Shown here piece after piece: positions 45,134-58,100 of a DNA stretch of 64,000 nt. Both the position numbers and the translations under genes were made by a program. The notes under the pieces were generated by a model, which did not search any database, was not told where the DNA came from, and saw only the letters and a program-made list of their open reading frames with translations. Positions within the stretch are counted from its first letter, which is position 1. Each line of letters opens with the position of its first letter. Origin of the DNA: Glandiceps talaboti (lineage: Eukaryota > Hemichordata > Enteropneusta > Spengelidae); NCBI RefSeq assembly GCF_964340395.1, contig NC_135550.1, positions 5,350,601 through 5,414,600 on the forward strand. The letters are read 5' to 3'.

Positions 45134-45853
45134 TGTTGTAGCTTAAATTTTGCTAGATGTAGGTTGAGGGCGCTCGCACATGCGCATGGGAAGGAAACAA
45201 AGTTTTGAAGTGTGCCTTTTGGGCCAACGTGTGTGGGAAGAAATATTCCACATTATTACTTGACTACAGACGAGTTAACCCCGATAACAGAGGTTCGTAC
45301 TTACTTTAGACCTTTGTGAAACACTTTTAGGTATTTTGAATGTAAATGATCGACTTTTAGATCTGTTTTGTTGCAAGTTATCATTGCCGCTACCATCGAT
45401 TGTCATCGTCACATGTTTGCACCGGATGTGAATTTTACCATCGCGAGATACAGAATATTGAAGGACTTTGACTTTGATATTAGACCTTGCGAGATATCTT
45501 ATGAATAGTTGTAAGTTCTTATCATGTTTGTGAGTACTATTACTGTTCTAGAACTCCTGTAAGTACACATAACTTAATAACAGTGTTAAAGTATTGGAGT
45601 CGATTTCTCATTCCTGTCAATAGGTGGCGCTATTCACCTAAGTTATTACTAGAGATTTGAAGTGTTGTATTTTGTATTTACAAGTGTTATTTATTGTGTT
45701 ATTTTCAGTTTACGTGTCTGCGACATAGTGTGCCACAGTGTGTGATTACGTTTCATTACGTGATTATAAGCATTCAAGTATGACAAGTCTACAGTAAATA
45801 AAGTTTCAAGTTACTGTGAAACCAAGGTGTCAATTATTGTCGATGCTACTACA
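45134..45853 (+). repeat. BEL/Pao 3' LTR (720 bp)
   Basis: Same start, end and length as the 5' LTR. By eye the two are identical throughout. Confidence 0.95.
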
Positions 45854-45895
45854 GTCGTGGTTTCTGAGACAGCAAATGGTCTACAAAATTGTATG

Positions 45896-45901
45896 AATAA
45901 A
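45896..45901 (+). terminator. Possible original poly(A) signal of PMT copy 2
   Basis: AATAAA lies 38 bp past the BEL target duplication. In the empty-site allele it would be about 345 nt past the PMT copy 2 stop. No canonical AATAAA occurs between 37320 and 37627. Confidence 0.4.
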
Positions 45902-46994
45902 TTAGATGACTACTGAGATACTTGAAATATAAATATAAACAAGATTGATTTTTAACAAAGGTAATCAGCTCAAAAATGTAAACAATTACTAACGTCAAAG
46001 ACTTTTATCGAGGTACAATTTTCATTCCAAATGGTAAATTTAACCTATGTTGAAAAATAGAACAATGAAGGCTTGTCAATCCATTCTTAGTAAAAAAAAA
46101 TGATTTCACCTAGGTTGTGCTTAAAATTATTTGATCAGCTAATAAACCATATTTTAAAGTATATTGCGGGAGTCTTGGCATATGAGTTATCAATTAATAA
46201 TAGTTTAAAACAAGGATGTAATCAATTCTGTGTAGCTTTATTTGAAAAGTAAGTAAATTGACACCAAATATTGGGTTAAGGGGTGCATTAAGTAGACTTC
46301 CTTTACAAATTGATGCTACTGTAAGGATTTGGGAAAGAATCAATTACCAGATAATCATATTTTACATGAATCAACAGATATTAATTTAGATTGGGTGATT
46401 TATAAAAAAGAAAAGTTCTGGGAAAGAAATTTATGTCAAAAGACAAACGATTTAGAGCTAAAAGAAAAAGACAAATTCAATTAAAATATAATTATATAAG
46501 GAAATGGGCAAGTGATTTAATAAGTGGACAAGGATTTTATTTTTACGAATTTGTTGAAATATTATTATAGATTTTGAAAGTGTTCATAATTTAGAAATTG
46601 GGTGAAGGAGGAGAAGATTTCCAAAAATTTTTTTTGATTTAAGACTTTGTAAAAGATTTAATTTAGGTTTAGTAGATGATGAGTCCAAACTGTCAAGTTC
46701 ATTATGTTCAAATGTTAAGTTTATTTAATGAGTGTGGAATAAATTATAATAAAGTAGATAAACATTTTAGTTTCATTAAGATTACGACAAATCATCTCAT
46801 CCTAGCAGAGTTTTCAATTTTAAAAATAAATAAATTCTTTATTCAATTTTCAGCGAATTGATTGACATGTATTGTACTTTTGTTGGTTTACCATAATGTA
46901 TGCACCGAAGTTATAGTTGTGTAATAAATTCACTGTTTAATTCTGTTTATCCAACATACTCTGTGTATTACGTGGTTTTATTTTAGTTCCCTAA

Positions 46995-46998
<4 letters not shown>
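45902..46998. other. Intergenic, with a probable decayed retroelement
   Basis: 46080-46870 is AT-rich. A broken + strand frame near 46262-46345 gives TPNIGLRGALSRLPLQID, which recalls a motif near the C-terminus of LINE-type polyproteins. Stops occur throughout. Identification is weak. Confidence 0.3.
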
Positions 46999-47084
<86 letters not shown>

Positions 47085-47093
47085 GGGGAGAGA
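46999..47093. repeat. (GA)n microsatellite
   Basis: About 47 GA units with slight decay at the right end. Confidence 0.95.
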
Positions 47094-48216
47094 CTCTGGT
47101 TTAACGACAACCTAGGTAAACCCTTCCCATTTGTTATTACTCTTAGACTATCAATCACATTACTAGGTGGATGCTAAAGAGTGGTTATATCATCTCTTGA
47201 AACTATGAATATAATATAAATGACGTCACTGTATTTAAATTCTAGGTGATTGATACTGCAACTGTTAAATGCTTATGTAACGATTAATATCCCTAAATGT
47301 GATAGAATTCACAGCTTTTGAATTTTGTCTGGCCTTATGGGATGTCACCAGTTGTAACTAAGAGTTTCATCAAATGTTTATTCACTATTAATCCCTGTTG
47401 ATGGGGGTGGGGGACGAACATGCATTTCTTAACATATTTTCACGTTGTAAGGATATTGACGCACATATATGGGCAACCAATACAGAGTCCAAAGCTTATA
47501 AATTATTATTCTTAAGACGTCCCTTGGCATGGAGAGCTATTTATCAAATATTGACAGCCCGCATCTACGAAATGTACTTTGTAATTCAGAATTTTTGCTC
47601 ATAACTTGCACATAGAAACAGGCAGGAGATGTAATACACAGAGAGACCAGAGATTGTGTGAAGACGAATACCACTGCTTACTTTGTTGTCCCCTGTACAC
47701 AGACATATGAAAGATATACATTCCAGCATTTTATTATAGACAACTACATTGTGACAAAATTGTAACACTCATGAAGACCAATAACATACACACACAAAGA
47801 AATCTCGCCATGTATCTTTATTTAGTATTTCGATTTCGTGAAAGAAACAGCATTTACTTTCTATTTGAGATGAGGCATTCCTTCACTCTCTGATGCACTG
47901 ATGTATTAAGGCGAGAAGACTCAACAATCAAAATTCTTTTCTGCCATTATGGGAGGCATTCAGTTTACATCTAGTTATTTCCCATACTAGTTCTGAAACT
48001 GATTAATCCTATTTCTCCCAATCCGTACTTACATTTACTTGGGCGAAAGAGGGTTAACAAAAAGGCAATGTTTCACCCTTTTCAACATTTTTGTCAAGCA
48101 ATATCTTAAGACTCCATACTTCAATTTCAATAAAAATTAGTATATTCATCAAACATAAGAAAATACATTTGTCCTATAAAAATTGTTCATGTACTTTAAA
48201 GTACATTTGTAATATA
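47094..48216. other. Intergenic, nothing firm
   Basis: A 68-codon open frame at 47398-47604 has a protein-like composition but no match I recognise; it may be part of a decayed retroelement. Nothing else was seen. Confidence 0.35.
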
Positions 48217-48652
48217 ATTACGCTATATTAATTTGACTAAACTCGGAAGGCTGCCCTCAGCGGCTGGTCGCCGTCAATGGTTTTAGGATATTGCGTCTAG
48301 TCTGTTCGAGCAGACCAAATCCGAAACGTTTGGTAAGTATACAAATACTATATAGTTTTTAGATCTTCCCTTTGGCTCTAGTGTCTACATTTCAATTGAG
48401 TTATACCTTTACGAAGTTCAATTCCGTGAGAGAATGCAATGAAGGGGAGACTAGAACGAGTATAAAGTTGGCGTCAGATTCAGATTCAGATTCAGATAGC
48501 GTCATATTAAGCATCTGACGCTGAATATGACGCTAGCTGAATCTGAATCTGAATCTGACGCCAACTTACTAGATGCAATATCATAAAACCATTGACAGCG
48601 ACCGGCCTCTGAGGGCAGCCTTCCGAGTTTACTCAAATTAATATAGCGTAAT
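48217..48652. mobile_element. Inverted-repeat element with a nested hairpin MITE
   Basis: Arms 48217-48301 and 48568-48652 (85 bp each) are inverted copies: ATTACGCTATATTAATTTGA outside, GTCGCCGTCAATGGTTTTA inside. Within lies the hairpin MITE 48456-48567 of the family seen at 10067-10302, here truncated at its right end. Confidence 0.8.
48456..48567. mobile_element. Hairpin MITE, second member of the GTTGGCGTCAGATTC family
   Basis: Shares the ACGAGTATAAAGTTGGCGTC end and the AGATTCAGATTC arms with 10067-10302. The central part is shorter. Confidence 0.8.
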
Positions 48653-49109
48653 TTATATTAATTAATTCATATTGTCTTAACAGTGGTAAGTGGGTAAATC
48701 TATGTGACTTCTCTGGTCACATTTAATACTAGGATTCTCAAGAAAATAAAAGGTATAAAACATGATGGGAGACTGACAGTTTTACCAAACTTCCCTCTTT
48801 TCTGTGACTGGGTTCCCCAGCCTTACCAAAACGCAGTTAAAATCAATACAATGAGACGACACCCACCCTCATCAGCCTACCCCTGTAGACTGTGAGAGGT
48901 AAACACATTCAATCTCTCAATGTCAGAGAACGAGTTCAGGACCACATCTTTTTTTCCTATCTGGAAAATCTGAATACCTTTTAATACACCATCACTCTTT
49001 ACATTTCAACAATTATCATAATAAATTTAAAGGGGAAACCAATAAAAATAATTCGACCAAAAAAAAGATAACATAAAAGATAACATAAATTTTTATAAAA
49101 ATAGCACCA
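48653..49109. other. Intergenic, nothing recognised
   Basis: No repeat or coding block could be named. Confidence 0.4.
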
Positions 49110-49860
49110 ATGGAATTGTAGCACAACTGCATTTAGCTGTTGCTATGGCCGTGGTCTTGTTGCTAGGCATGTTTGCATACGTTTGTTGAACCTTTATCCA
49201 CTTACCTACCCATCCCTGTTATCTTTGTAATATGTATCATTTCACTGTTGCTAAGGGCGTGGTCATGGTTGCTAGGGCCAGTTGTGTCAAAATGTTTTGA
49301 AAAATTTCAGTTTCTGCAGAATAACACCTCCAGAAACATCCCTACTAAGTTTCAGCCCCATCCACCATGTATTTTTCAAGATACGTTTTCACCAAAATTT
49401 AGATTTTTAGACCTACTTTGCATATCACTAATAGGATCATCATGTTTTGAATACATCCTCATCTACACATTCCCAGATGCATCCCATTAAATTTCAGCCC
49501 AATCTACATTTCTAGCCCTTATTTGCATATCACCGATGGGATCATCATGTCATGAACACTACTTCATCTAAACACCCCTAAGTATGTTCTCACAAAAATT
49601 TACACTAATCTGCTCAGCAGTTTTGGAATTACATCGTTAAGAACATTCCCACCAAATTTCAGACAGATCTGCCCAATACTTTTTGAGTTAAACTATTTTA
49701 ACCAAAAATTACATTTTTTGACCTAATTTGCATACTACTAATCCACTGATTTCGATTTGAACAATCTCCACACTAGATGCGACAGCAACATTCCCAACCC
49801 AGTATCAAAACAATCGGGCCAGCGATTTTTGAGTTTAAGTCACACACACACATACATACA
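49110..49860 (+). mobile_element. CA-tailed dispersed repeat, copy 2
   Basis: Second member of the family at 35560-36426, in the same orientation, ending in CACACACACACATACATACA. Confidence 0.7.
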
Positions 49861-52088
49861 TATATATATGGACAGACAGACACCATACCATGCCTATAGC
49901 ACATTGAACCCTTGTTCAGTTGTGCTATTAATTACAGAGACCGAAGTTCTAAATAGTCTGGTAACAACTAATAAATAGAAACTAAATAAAACAAATAAAT
50001 GTTCTTTTTAAAAGACAGTGTGTAGAATGAGATGTATTGATGTCCTGTGTGATAAAACAAAATAATACATCAGGCAAAACACACAAAATCATGTAGATAT
50101 AGCTGCCAAACATTTAATATACATGGTAGTATAGTTGTTGATATAGTCTGAGATGAAATCAGTTCCTGTTACCTGAAGCAATATTTTGCTTGTTGCTAGG
50201 GGATCAACTCATGCATTGTATCAACTCATACATCATATTGCATTTTAATTTTGTGCTAAGGGGTCAAATTAAAATGTCACAAGGTCAAAGATTGTAATAT
50301 GATGACCCCCAAGAGCATGTATCTGAGTAAACACTATTGTTTATTGCTGAAGTTACGAGAACCTCAATAAAGCAAATGGTTTGAAGAGTCCTGAATTTAA
50401 TTATCATTTCTAAGTCATTCAGACAGTTAAAAGTACAATTAATAAAGTTTTTCGTCTCGTGGTAGATATCACGAGATCCCCCATGAGCCATTGCATCCAT
50501 ACCAACCACTTGAGGGTGGTCAAGCTGAAAGTGTCAAACGCTTAGTAACACTACTGTTCTCAACATCATTGCACATGGCCACAGTAAAAGCTTGTCCATG
50601 ATCAAATTTGACAACCATTGTTGCTAGGCGTATGTGCATATCTCATGAGATCTACAATGTGACATAAAATCCCTCATTAAAAGTAACAACATATACATTA
50701 GGTACTTTTTAAAAATATTTTTACCACCACCATTATTTGTTACAGTGAAAAAACATACAACTAACGCTGTCCCAAACATGTTATTTGGTACTAGAGCCTG
50801 CTGCTGGTGTGCTAAGGGCTGAAATCACACAACAGCATTTTCTCACTGGTATGTAGTAAAATTGTCATTAAGGTATGGAGAATTTGATTCTGTACAACTT
50901 CCATCCTTGAACTTTCATTATCATCAAGCCTATTGGATGCATGTCACTTTCTTATTCAGTACAAAAAAATAAAGAGTTGTCACATCATGTCAAGTCTTTT
51001 TATTCACTAAATAATTTGATAAAAATTGGTAAGATATCCCTTCATTCCTCGAACACTAGATAAATGTGATAAAAAGATTCTTTCCACCTCCATTCAGTTT
51101 GTTTCATAATGCACTCTCAAAAACTAACACGAGTTAGTCAACTACTACATTTATTGTACACATCTTACACTGCGATAGAGACCCAATCTCTTTCCAAATT
51201 CTCATGCTAACCACTCCAAACATTGCAAGCTATGAACAGCATGTCCTATAATACTTAAAAACAGCTTTCCATTGCCATTTATTGTCTGTCTGAATGCATA
51301 ATGTACATGTAGTGTATATGTATGTATATATCGAATGTATGTGTGTAGTGTATGTGTGTAGTGTATGTGTGTAGTGTATGTATACATCATTATCATAATA
51401 TTCACAGAAGACATGCTCCCACCCACCCCCCACCCCCCAACTTCACATCACAAATCATTATGATAGTTTCATTTTCATATCAGATAATAAAGCCCACATT
51501 TTTTTTTATGTACATAACATGTATGGCATTTCCGATATCTCTACTGTAGTCTGCCAAATATGTTCATTCCTCCAAAGGTCTACTATTAACCCTTGAATGA
51601 CTTGGTTTCTGTAACTTTATGCAATTACATCCTAAATATTGGATGTCACCCTTTTAATGAAATAAATACAAAGTCTACAAAGCAGCTAAAGGCTACTGTA
51701 ACAGGATGATATTTTTCATCCAATCTATATTTCTCTCTCTAATTTATTCCTCTATGAAATGCCCTACTAAGCCACTACAACAAAGTCCTCAAATTCACAT
51801 CTTAAAAAAGTGACCATAAATACTTCTTATGACACAACAGTTCTAACTGGCAGCCATACAATGCCTCCAAAATATGAATAAATAAAAAGATAAAATGGAA
51901 AGAGAGACAAAAGATAAAATGGAAAGAAAGACAAAAGATAAAATGAGCCTCTCCTGTTTAAAAAACCTGCAAAATGACAACCACAATCATGCATGGGTAG
52001 CATGGGTAGGAACAAAACTGTTTATTTATATGCACAAAGTTCAGCTATTTGTGATGACTGCTTCTGTATGCCACTATCAGACTGACCA
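49861..52088. other. 3' flank of ADSS
   Basis: Contains a short TGTA/GTGTAGTGTATG tract at about 51310-51380 and a 21-bp duplication near 51896-51945 (AAATGGAAAGA(G/A)AGACAAAA). The ADSS 3' UTR occupies the right end of this stretch on the - strand. Confidence 0.4.
52021..52026 (-). terminator. Possible ADSS poly(A) signal
   Basis: AATAAA on the - strand, about 63 nt past the stop codon at 52089. Others further on are possible. Confidence 0.35.
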
Positions 52089-52141
52089 CTAAAACATCTG
52101 AATCATTGAATCTCTTGATTTCCCAACTCCAATCCATTTTA
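52089..52141 (-). CDS. ADSS: ADSS terminal exon
   Basis: 53 nt after [25 protein letters not shown] and TAG. The human C-terminus is nearly the same. Confidence 0.95.
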
Positions 52142-55100
52142 CTGTGAACGAAGAATAACAATAAATATCAGAATTGCAGCAGACGACACTTGAAACAGAG
52201 GTCTGGTTGTACTTTTAAAATATAATCCAAATTTCCATCATTGTTTTTCACTCAATTGTCAAAATAGTGTTATAAGATATCTTGCGGAACATTTGTATCC
52301 TGAAATCTCATTCTGTCCTAAAACCATTCAAATCACTGAGATGCTATTGTATGACAGGACCCCATGATGTGTGTGATTGAAAGTGTAGTGTACCTGGGGT
52401 ATTTGCATGAGTGCCTGCTCTATCATCAGTGGCAATATTTTCACAAGCATACTGAGTTGAAGTGCAGCGGAAAACATTTCAAGTACCCAACCCTTGGAAA
52501 TACCCTATGCACATCCACTGGACTCGTGTTGCATGGGGTTCTGTTATTAATAAATGCATGTTGATCCAAAAACAGCAAACTTCATAGAGAAATAAAACTG
52601 TCTGTTCATGTAATTTTATGTACATGTAATGACTGTTTGCTGGAGTTTTGTGTTTTGCGCTACATTGCAAATACCAATAGTAAGTGTGTGTATTGATGGA
52701 AGTATAATCACTTGTACATAATATATCTAAAAATATGCAAGACTTACTAGGCACGCCAAGAAGTTCCTGCACCTTGTTAACATACAGCTGTGCATTCTGT
52801 GGAAGATCTGAGAATTTCCTGGCATTCTCTGTACTTGTCTGCCATCCAGGTAAGGTTATGTATTCCACTTCAATCGACTTGAGAATCTCTTGGTTAGCTG
52901 TGGCAAAATTAGAGTCATTTCATCAAAAAAATGGCTCCCCAATGGATCCCCCCACGTTCTAAACTTGAGAATTTGTAATTGAATCTTTGTTACTGTGAGA
53001 ACACTCCTACTGAGATGTAGACTTGCAGTTTACTGTCACAGTCTACTAAAAAATATGGAATATATACTCTATTCATTCTACGTCACAACAACGTGTCTAC
53101 ATCACTGGTACTACTGTGTTTGAAATATGAGTCAAAACGTTCAAAATTGCCATTACTTTCTCTGATTGTTCTTTGAGATTACTGGCTCTGTCATAATTAT
53201 GTTATTCTCCAATATTTTCCTTCATTCAGCCAGAAAATACTAGTGACCCAAAGGTTGTCACCACTCGTCTAGCAACTCATAGTGACAAAAGAAAACATTG
53301 GAGAATAACATGTTATAATCATGTTATTCTCCAATATTTTCCTTCATTCAGCCAGAAAATACTTGTGACCTAAGGCTTGTCACTACTCATCTAGCAATTC
53401 ATAGACAAAAGAAAACATTGGGGAATAACATGTAATTGTCAGTATGTTCTAAAGGTGAATTACATGAACATTTCTGAAGTCCTACTGCCATTTGATCCAA
53501 ATAAATGTAAAATATTGAAAATTTAGTAAGCGGAATAATTAATGTAAGAAGGGTGTAGTATATACATAATACATGAGAAAATGAGAACTTGGAAGAAGAC
53601 GGGGTAACTATCAACATTATACCATGCACATGCCAGGTTTAACAAAAAAAATAGAATATATACTATGGTCGTTCTATGTCATGACAATGCATAGCTATGT
53701 CACTAGTTCTGGTGTGTTCAAAATATGAGTCAAAATGCTGAACATTGCCATTACTTTCCCCAAATTATTTTTTCATTACTGCTGATAGTATAGTTATATT
53801 ATTCCCCAATATTTTTCTTCTTTCAGCTGGAAATACATGTGACCTAAGGGTTGTCACTGCTCATCTCATGACTCGTAGTGACAAGGGCTCCTTAGGTCAC
53901 TCGTATTTTCCTTGGCTGAACGAAGAGAAGTATTGGGGAATAAAATCTAAATATACATTGTTGGGACATATCTGTTAACACACATACATTACAAAATGAA
54001 TTTAAAGATACCTTGTCTTGAATATTTAGCTTACCTGGGAATGAATCCAGTAATTTTCCTTCGTATTTGTAACCGACACCTATTTTCACCTCTGGTAGAG
54101 TATCCATCACATCTAATTTAGTCATACAGAGTCTATATACAGGTAGTACACAACAAAACAGTTGCATATTAAATGATATATTAATTTCCTAGATGCATAA
54201 ATGACTCGTGTATGTGCGTGTATTTGTAACAAATATGCACCACGTAACCATTCAGTATGTGTATATCAGTGTGCCCTCTAGTGATAGCCAAATGCTATTG
54301 TTGTCAAATTGGTTTAGAGGGCACACTGCAAGCTCCTAAGCAACATTGACATGACCCTCCGCGATCTACAATCCAACTTTCCAAAGTAACATAGCGTTCA
54401 GTTGGGGTCATATTGGATTTTGTCGTAAGATCGACAATAGCATTCAAATACTAACAATAAACATTGTACTTAAGGACAGACTTGTTCACAAATAATACGC
54501 ATATGAATTGATATTTCTGTTTGGTGAAATTTCTATATCAATAGAACACTGGTCGCTGGTAAGGAACACTGGTCGCTGGTCAATGACTGACTTTGTATAT
54601 ACATTGAACTTAGTGGAACTGTAAATAATCGTAATTCACTGGAATATATTTCAGAATTCAGCCAATATATTTCATCAATAAATTAAGTATTATTAACCCA
54701 CGAATGTTTTAAGTCAAATATGCATTTGAAAAAGCAGCAAACATGTGACGTAAATTCTGAAAAAGTGGCTGCCATTGAAAGCAGTGATGTGTATATCATC
54801 GATGTGTAGGAGCTTGGGCACACTGGTGTGGATGCACAGAAAGAAACATGGACACTTATATAGTGTAGCCATTCAGCATGTGTGGATGCACAGAAAGAAA
54901 CATGGACACTTACATGTATATAGTGTAGCCATTCGGCATATGTGGATGCACAGAAAGAAACATGGACACTTACGCAGTGTAACCATTCAGCATGTGTGGA
55001 TGCACAGAAAGAAACATGGACACTTACGCAGTGTAACCATTCAGCATGTGTGGATGCACAGAAAGAAACATGGACACTTACACAGTGTACACATTCAGCA

Positions 55101-58100
55101 TGTGTGGATGCACAGAAAGAAAAAATGACACTTACGCAGTGTAACCATTCAGCATGTGCGAGTATCTGAACACCAGGATATCCAACCAACCACAGCGCCT
55201 TCTACGCTTAGTTGTCGTGCCAAACTCGTGACCTCTTTCCTGCAAGGTATGTCCAATTTCCTAAAGAGAGATGAATAAAAAAATTACATGCATGATTATT
55301 ATTGGGTTTTCCAACTACAAGAAACAATCTTGTGATTACAAGACTACAAGATTATCATGTGGAACTGTTCTGTGTTATTGTTGTCATACAAAAGTATCCA
55401 GTTGGTAAACATACTCTAGTAAGACTTAGATTAAAATGGAACCTCTGATTTTAAAGCTTGCTCTTGTCACTAACAAGAAATGTCTACATAATTACACATT
55501 TTTTTGAAATATGACAAAGTGAATTTTTCTTATCCTCCAAAGGTTGTTAAAGTGTGTTGTTACATTTTTGTTTTCTTTCAGAAAAATACACTGACTGTAA
55601 TGTTTGCATGAAAAAAAAGTACTGAAAAGACTGCATTCCACTAATAGAAAAACAAAACAAAACAAATAAAGTAAGGCAAAAAAAAGAAGAATTGTTTCTG
55701 GTCAGGACATTTTCTCTATTAAAAGTGATGTGACGAGGCAACTTTTTTTATTTATTTTTTTTAATTCTCAACAAACCTGTCACTCAATCTACTATTTATG
55801 GCAGTTACTATTCGTTTATTTTGTACTTTAGAGCAAGTGTGTATGTGGGGCAGATTTACTTGTTCATGATTGGCTCTGCAGTTGTCTTCACTGAAGTAGG
55901 GAGGGTTATTTTTGTGTTTTCCCTCAGAGCTGTAGACTGCATGAGATGGACAAACATGAAAAAAAAAAGACCGATGTGTGAGGGAACTGTATTTAAGTGA
56001 TGTGGACGCTGACCAGAAACAATTCTTTCTTTTTTTTGGCCTAATCATTTAAACATTTTTTGGTTAAAACCACAACTTTTATGACAACACAACACTGTAG
56101 GTTGAGAGAGGAAAACATAATATTTAGACATTGTACATGAATATTGGAGTCATTCAGAATCAACAAACAATTTACATTATTCCAAACCTAATTTATTTTG
56201 CATGCATGTGGGTGTGAGCTTGGTGGTTGTGTATGGTATGTCTGATATATTCTGTGCACAAGTTATCATTTGGTTCTCAGTTTGGTTCACTATATCAAAT
56301 CTTGATACAGTAATGTCAATATTGGCAATAACCCCTTGCTGAAGATGTCTATTTTAACGACGCAACTTTTGGCGCAGACTGAAACTCGCGCTCTTGTCAA
56401 CATTCGAACGTGAAATAAACCCGGAAGTGAAGTGAAGTGTTAAATGTTTTTCAAGCACTGCACGTACTCTTGGAGATTTAGGGGGTGAATGGAAGGTAAT
56501 CTCGTATAATTGAGTTTAGAAGTCCTTGCAAAGAAAATTAGCTTTACTACCATGCATGGAGCTGTTTTATAAATTTTAGACTTGATGAAATGTATCATCA
56601 ACCACACTCCCTACGCTATATTGTCGGTCTGGAAACGTGGCCCACACACCATTCACACCTTTCATCTCTACAGAGTAAGTTATACTGTCATTAATATAAT
56701 TTTAATACCGGTGACGGGTTTTGCCAGTGTGTGATTTTTGACGTGAGAAGGTGACATATTCACTATAAAACTATCTTCGTATTTGATAATTTTCCGCACT
56801 ACACGTACGTAGACACAGCAATGGCGAAAAAATTGCAACAAAAACATTATTGAAATGTACGTAAACAATCAACTTTCAGGTACCATAGAAGCAAAACATA
56901 AAATCATCGGACTACGCAGTTTTTCAAAAACTTCCCTCACACACTGAAGATGTTTTGCGAAGCAAATTTGCCATTATATTAGGTGAAACATCATTTAGCA
57001 TTTTATATATGTTTTCCGTCGCTACTTTCTTAGTAATCAGTGGTCACGTCGCGTAGCGTCGGTGATCGAGAAACTTCAGTCCCTGAACTCCAGTAAAATT
57101 GATCATGCAACCACGATGACATCGTCATTTACCGGCCTTAAAAACATCATATAACAAATTGATAACAGTACTCTTTTGTAAAAGGCTTCCAAAACTTATT
57201 CTGTTGTCGGTATTATGCTCTCCCACGATATGGTGTGCACTTGTTTGGTTTCGTTAGGGGTCTAGTAGTCTTGCTTGCATATGGCAGAGGTCGTCCCTTC
57301 TAAGCGTGCACAGTCTGCAAGTAGGACTAAGAGTTTCCGACACATGTATTCATTCCCAATAGAACCCCAGACATTATACATCCCTGTATCAGTATAATAA
57401 CGTCCTGCCAATGAATTTTAATGAATATAGTTTGTTTTTCAGATGTATTCAACCAAAAATGGATTTATTTTTATGTCTCGCCAACTATACGGGTAGTCAC
57501 ACTGACTCGCGTGAGTGGAGTTTTTATAGTAAAGCATACAGTTCAAATTGCAACAAATTATACAAGTTGTACTATATAAAAACTATTTACATTGTCTCCC
57601 CATAAAAGAAGTATCCATAGTAACATTACTATAAAGTTTCAATGAGGGGTTCTTCATGTATTTTTGTACCCAAAATCAATAAATACATCTAGTAGTAGCA
57701 TACATTGTAGCTTTTGGTTCCTCACAGTGCAGTGCCACATATGCAGAGCTAGAGGTACATATACTGGATGCCGAGTTGAGTGGATCAACAGCTAATGATA
57801 GTATTATTTATAGTACAATTTGATGAGTTATTTCCTATTTTTCATAGTGACCACACTCCGCAATAAACACTAGCAATTTCATTATATGAAACCAACATTT
57901 AACTGTTTCAACAATGGAGATATAAGGTGCGACATCAAAATATATTTCAATGTAGGATGGAAATCTAAATTCTTTTACTTTTGGGGTGTTTTTTTTTTAG
58001 CTGTCTAGCTAGCTCTCATCCTACAGAAACGATTTTACTTTTAATGGGTCTGTTTGTATCCCTAAACATGCAATTATTTCTTTTAAAAATTTCCCCAAAT

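Larger units (their letters stand above)
37628..45853 (+). mobile_element. BEL/Pao LTR retrotransposon, complete and apparently intact
   Basis: 720-bp LTRs at both ends, one uninterrupted 2030-residue Gag-Pol frame, a purine-rich tract before the 3' LTR and the 5-bp target duplication GTCGT (37623-37627 and 45854-45858). Domain order Gag, protease, RT, RNase H, integrase and the DUF1759/DUF1758/DUF5641-like blocks identify BEL/Pao. No envelope-like frame follows. The LTRs are equal in length and I see no difference between them, so the insertion is recent. It landed 309 bp past the stop of PMT copy 2. Confidence 0.95.

Noticed and set aside
47398-47604. 68-residue + strand ORF as a host exon
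   Set aside because: No flanking exon, motif or known match. It may belong to a decayed retroelement but this cannot be supported.
54683-55189. 168-residue - strand ORF with [13 protein letters not shown] repeats
   Set aside because: It reads the donor-containing minisatellite in a different frame from the ADSS exon.
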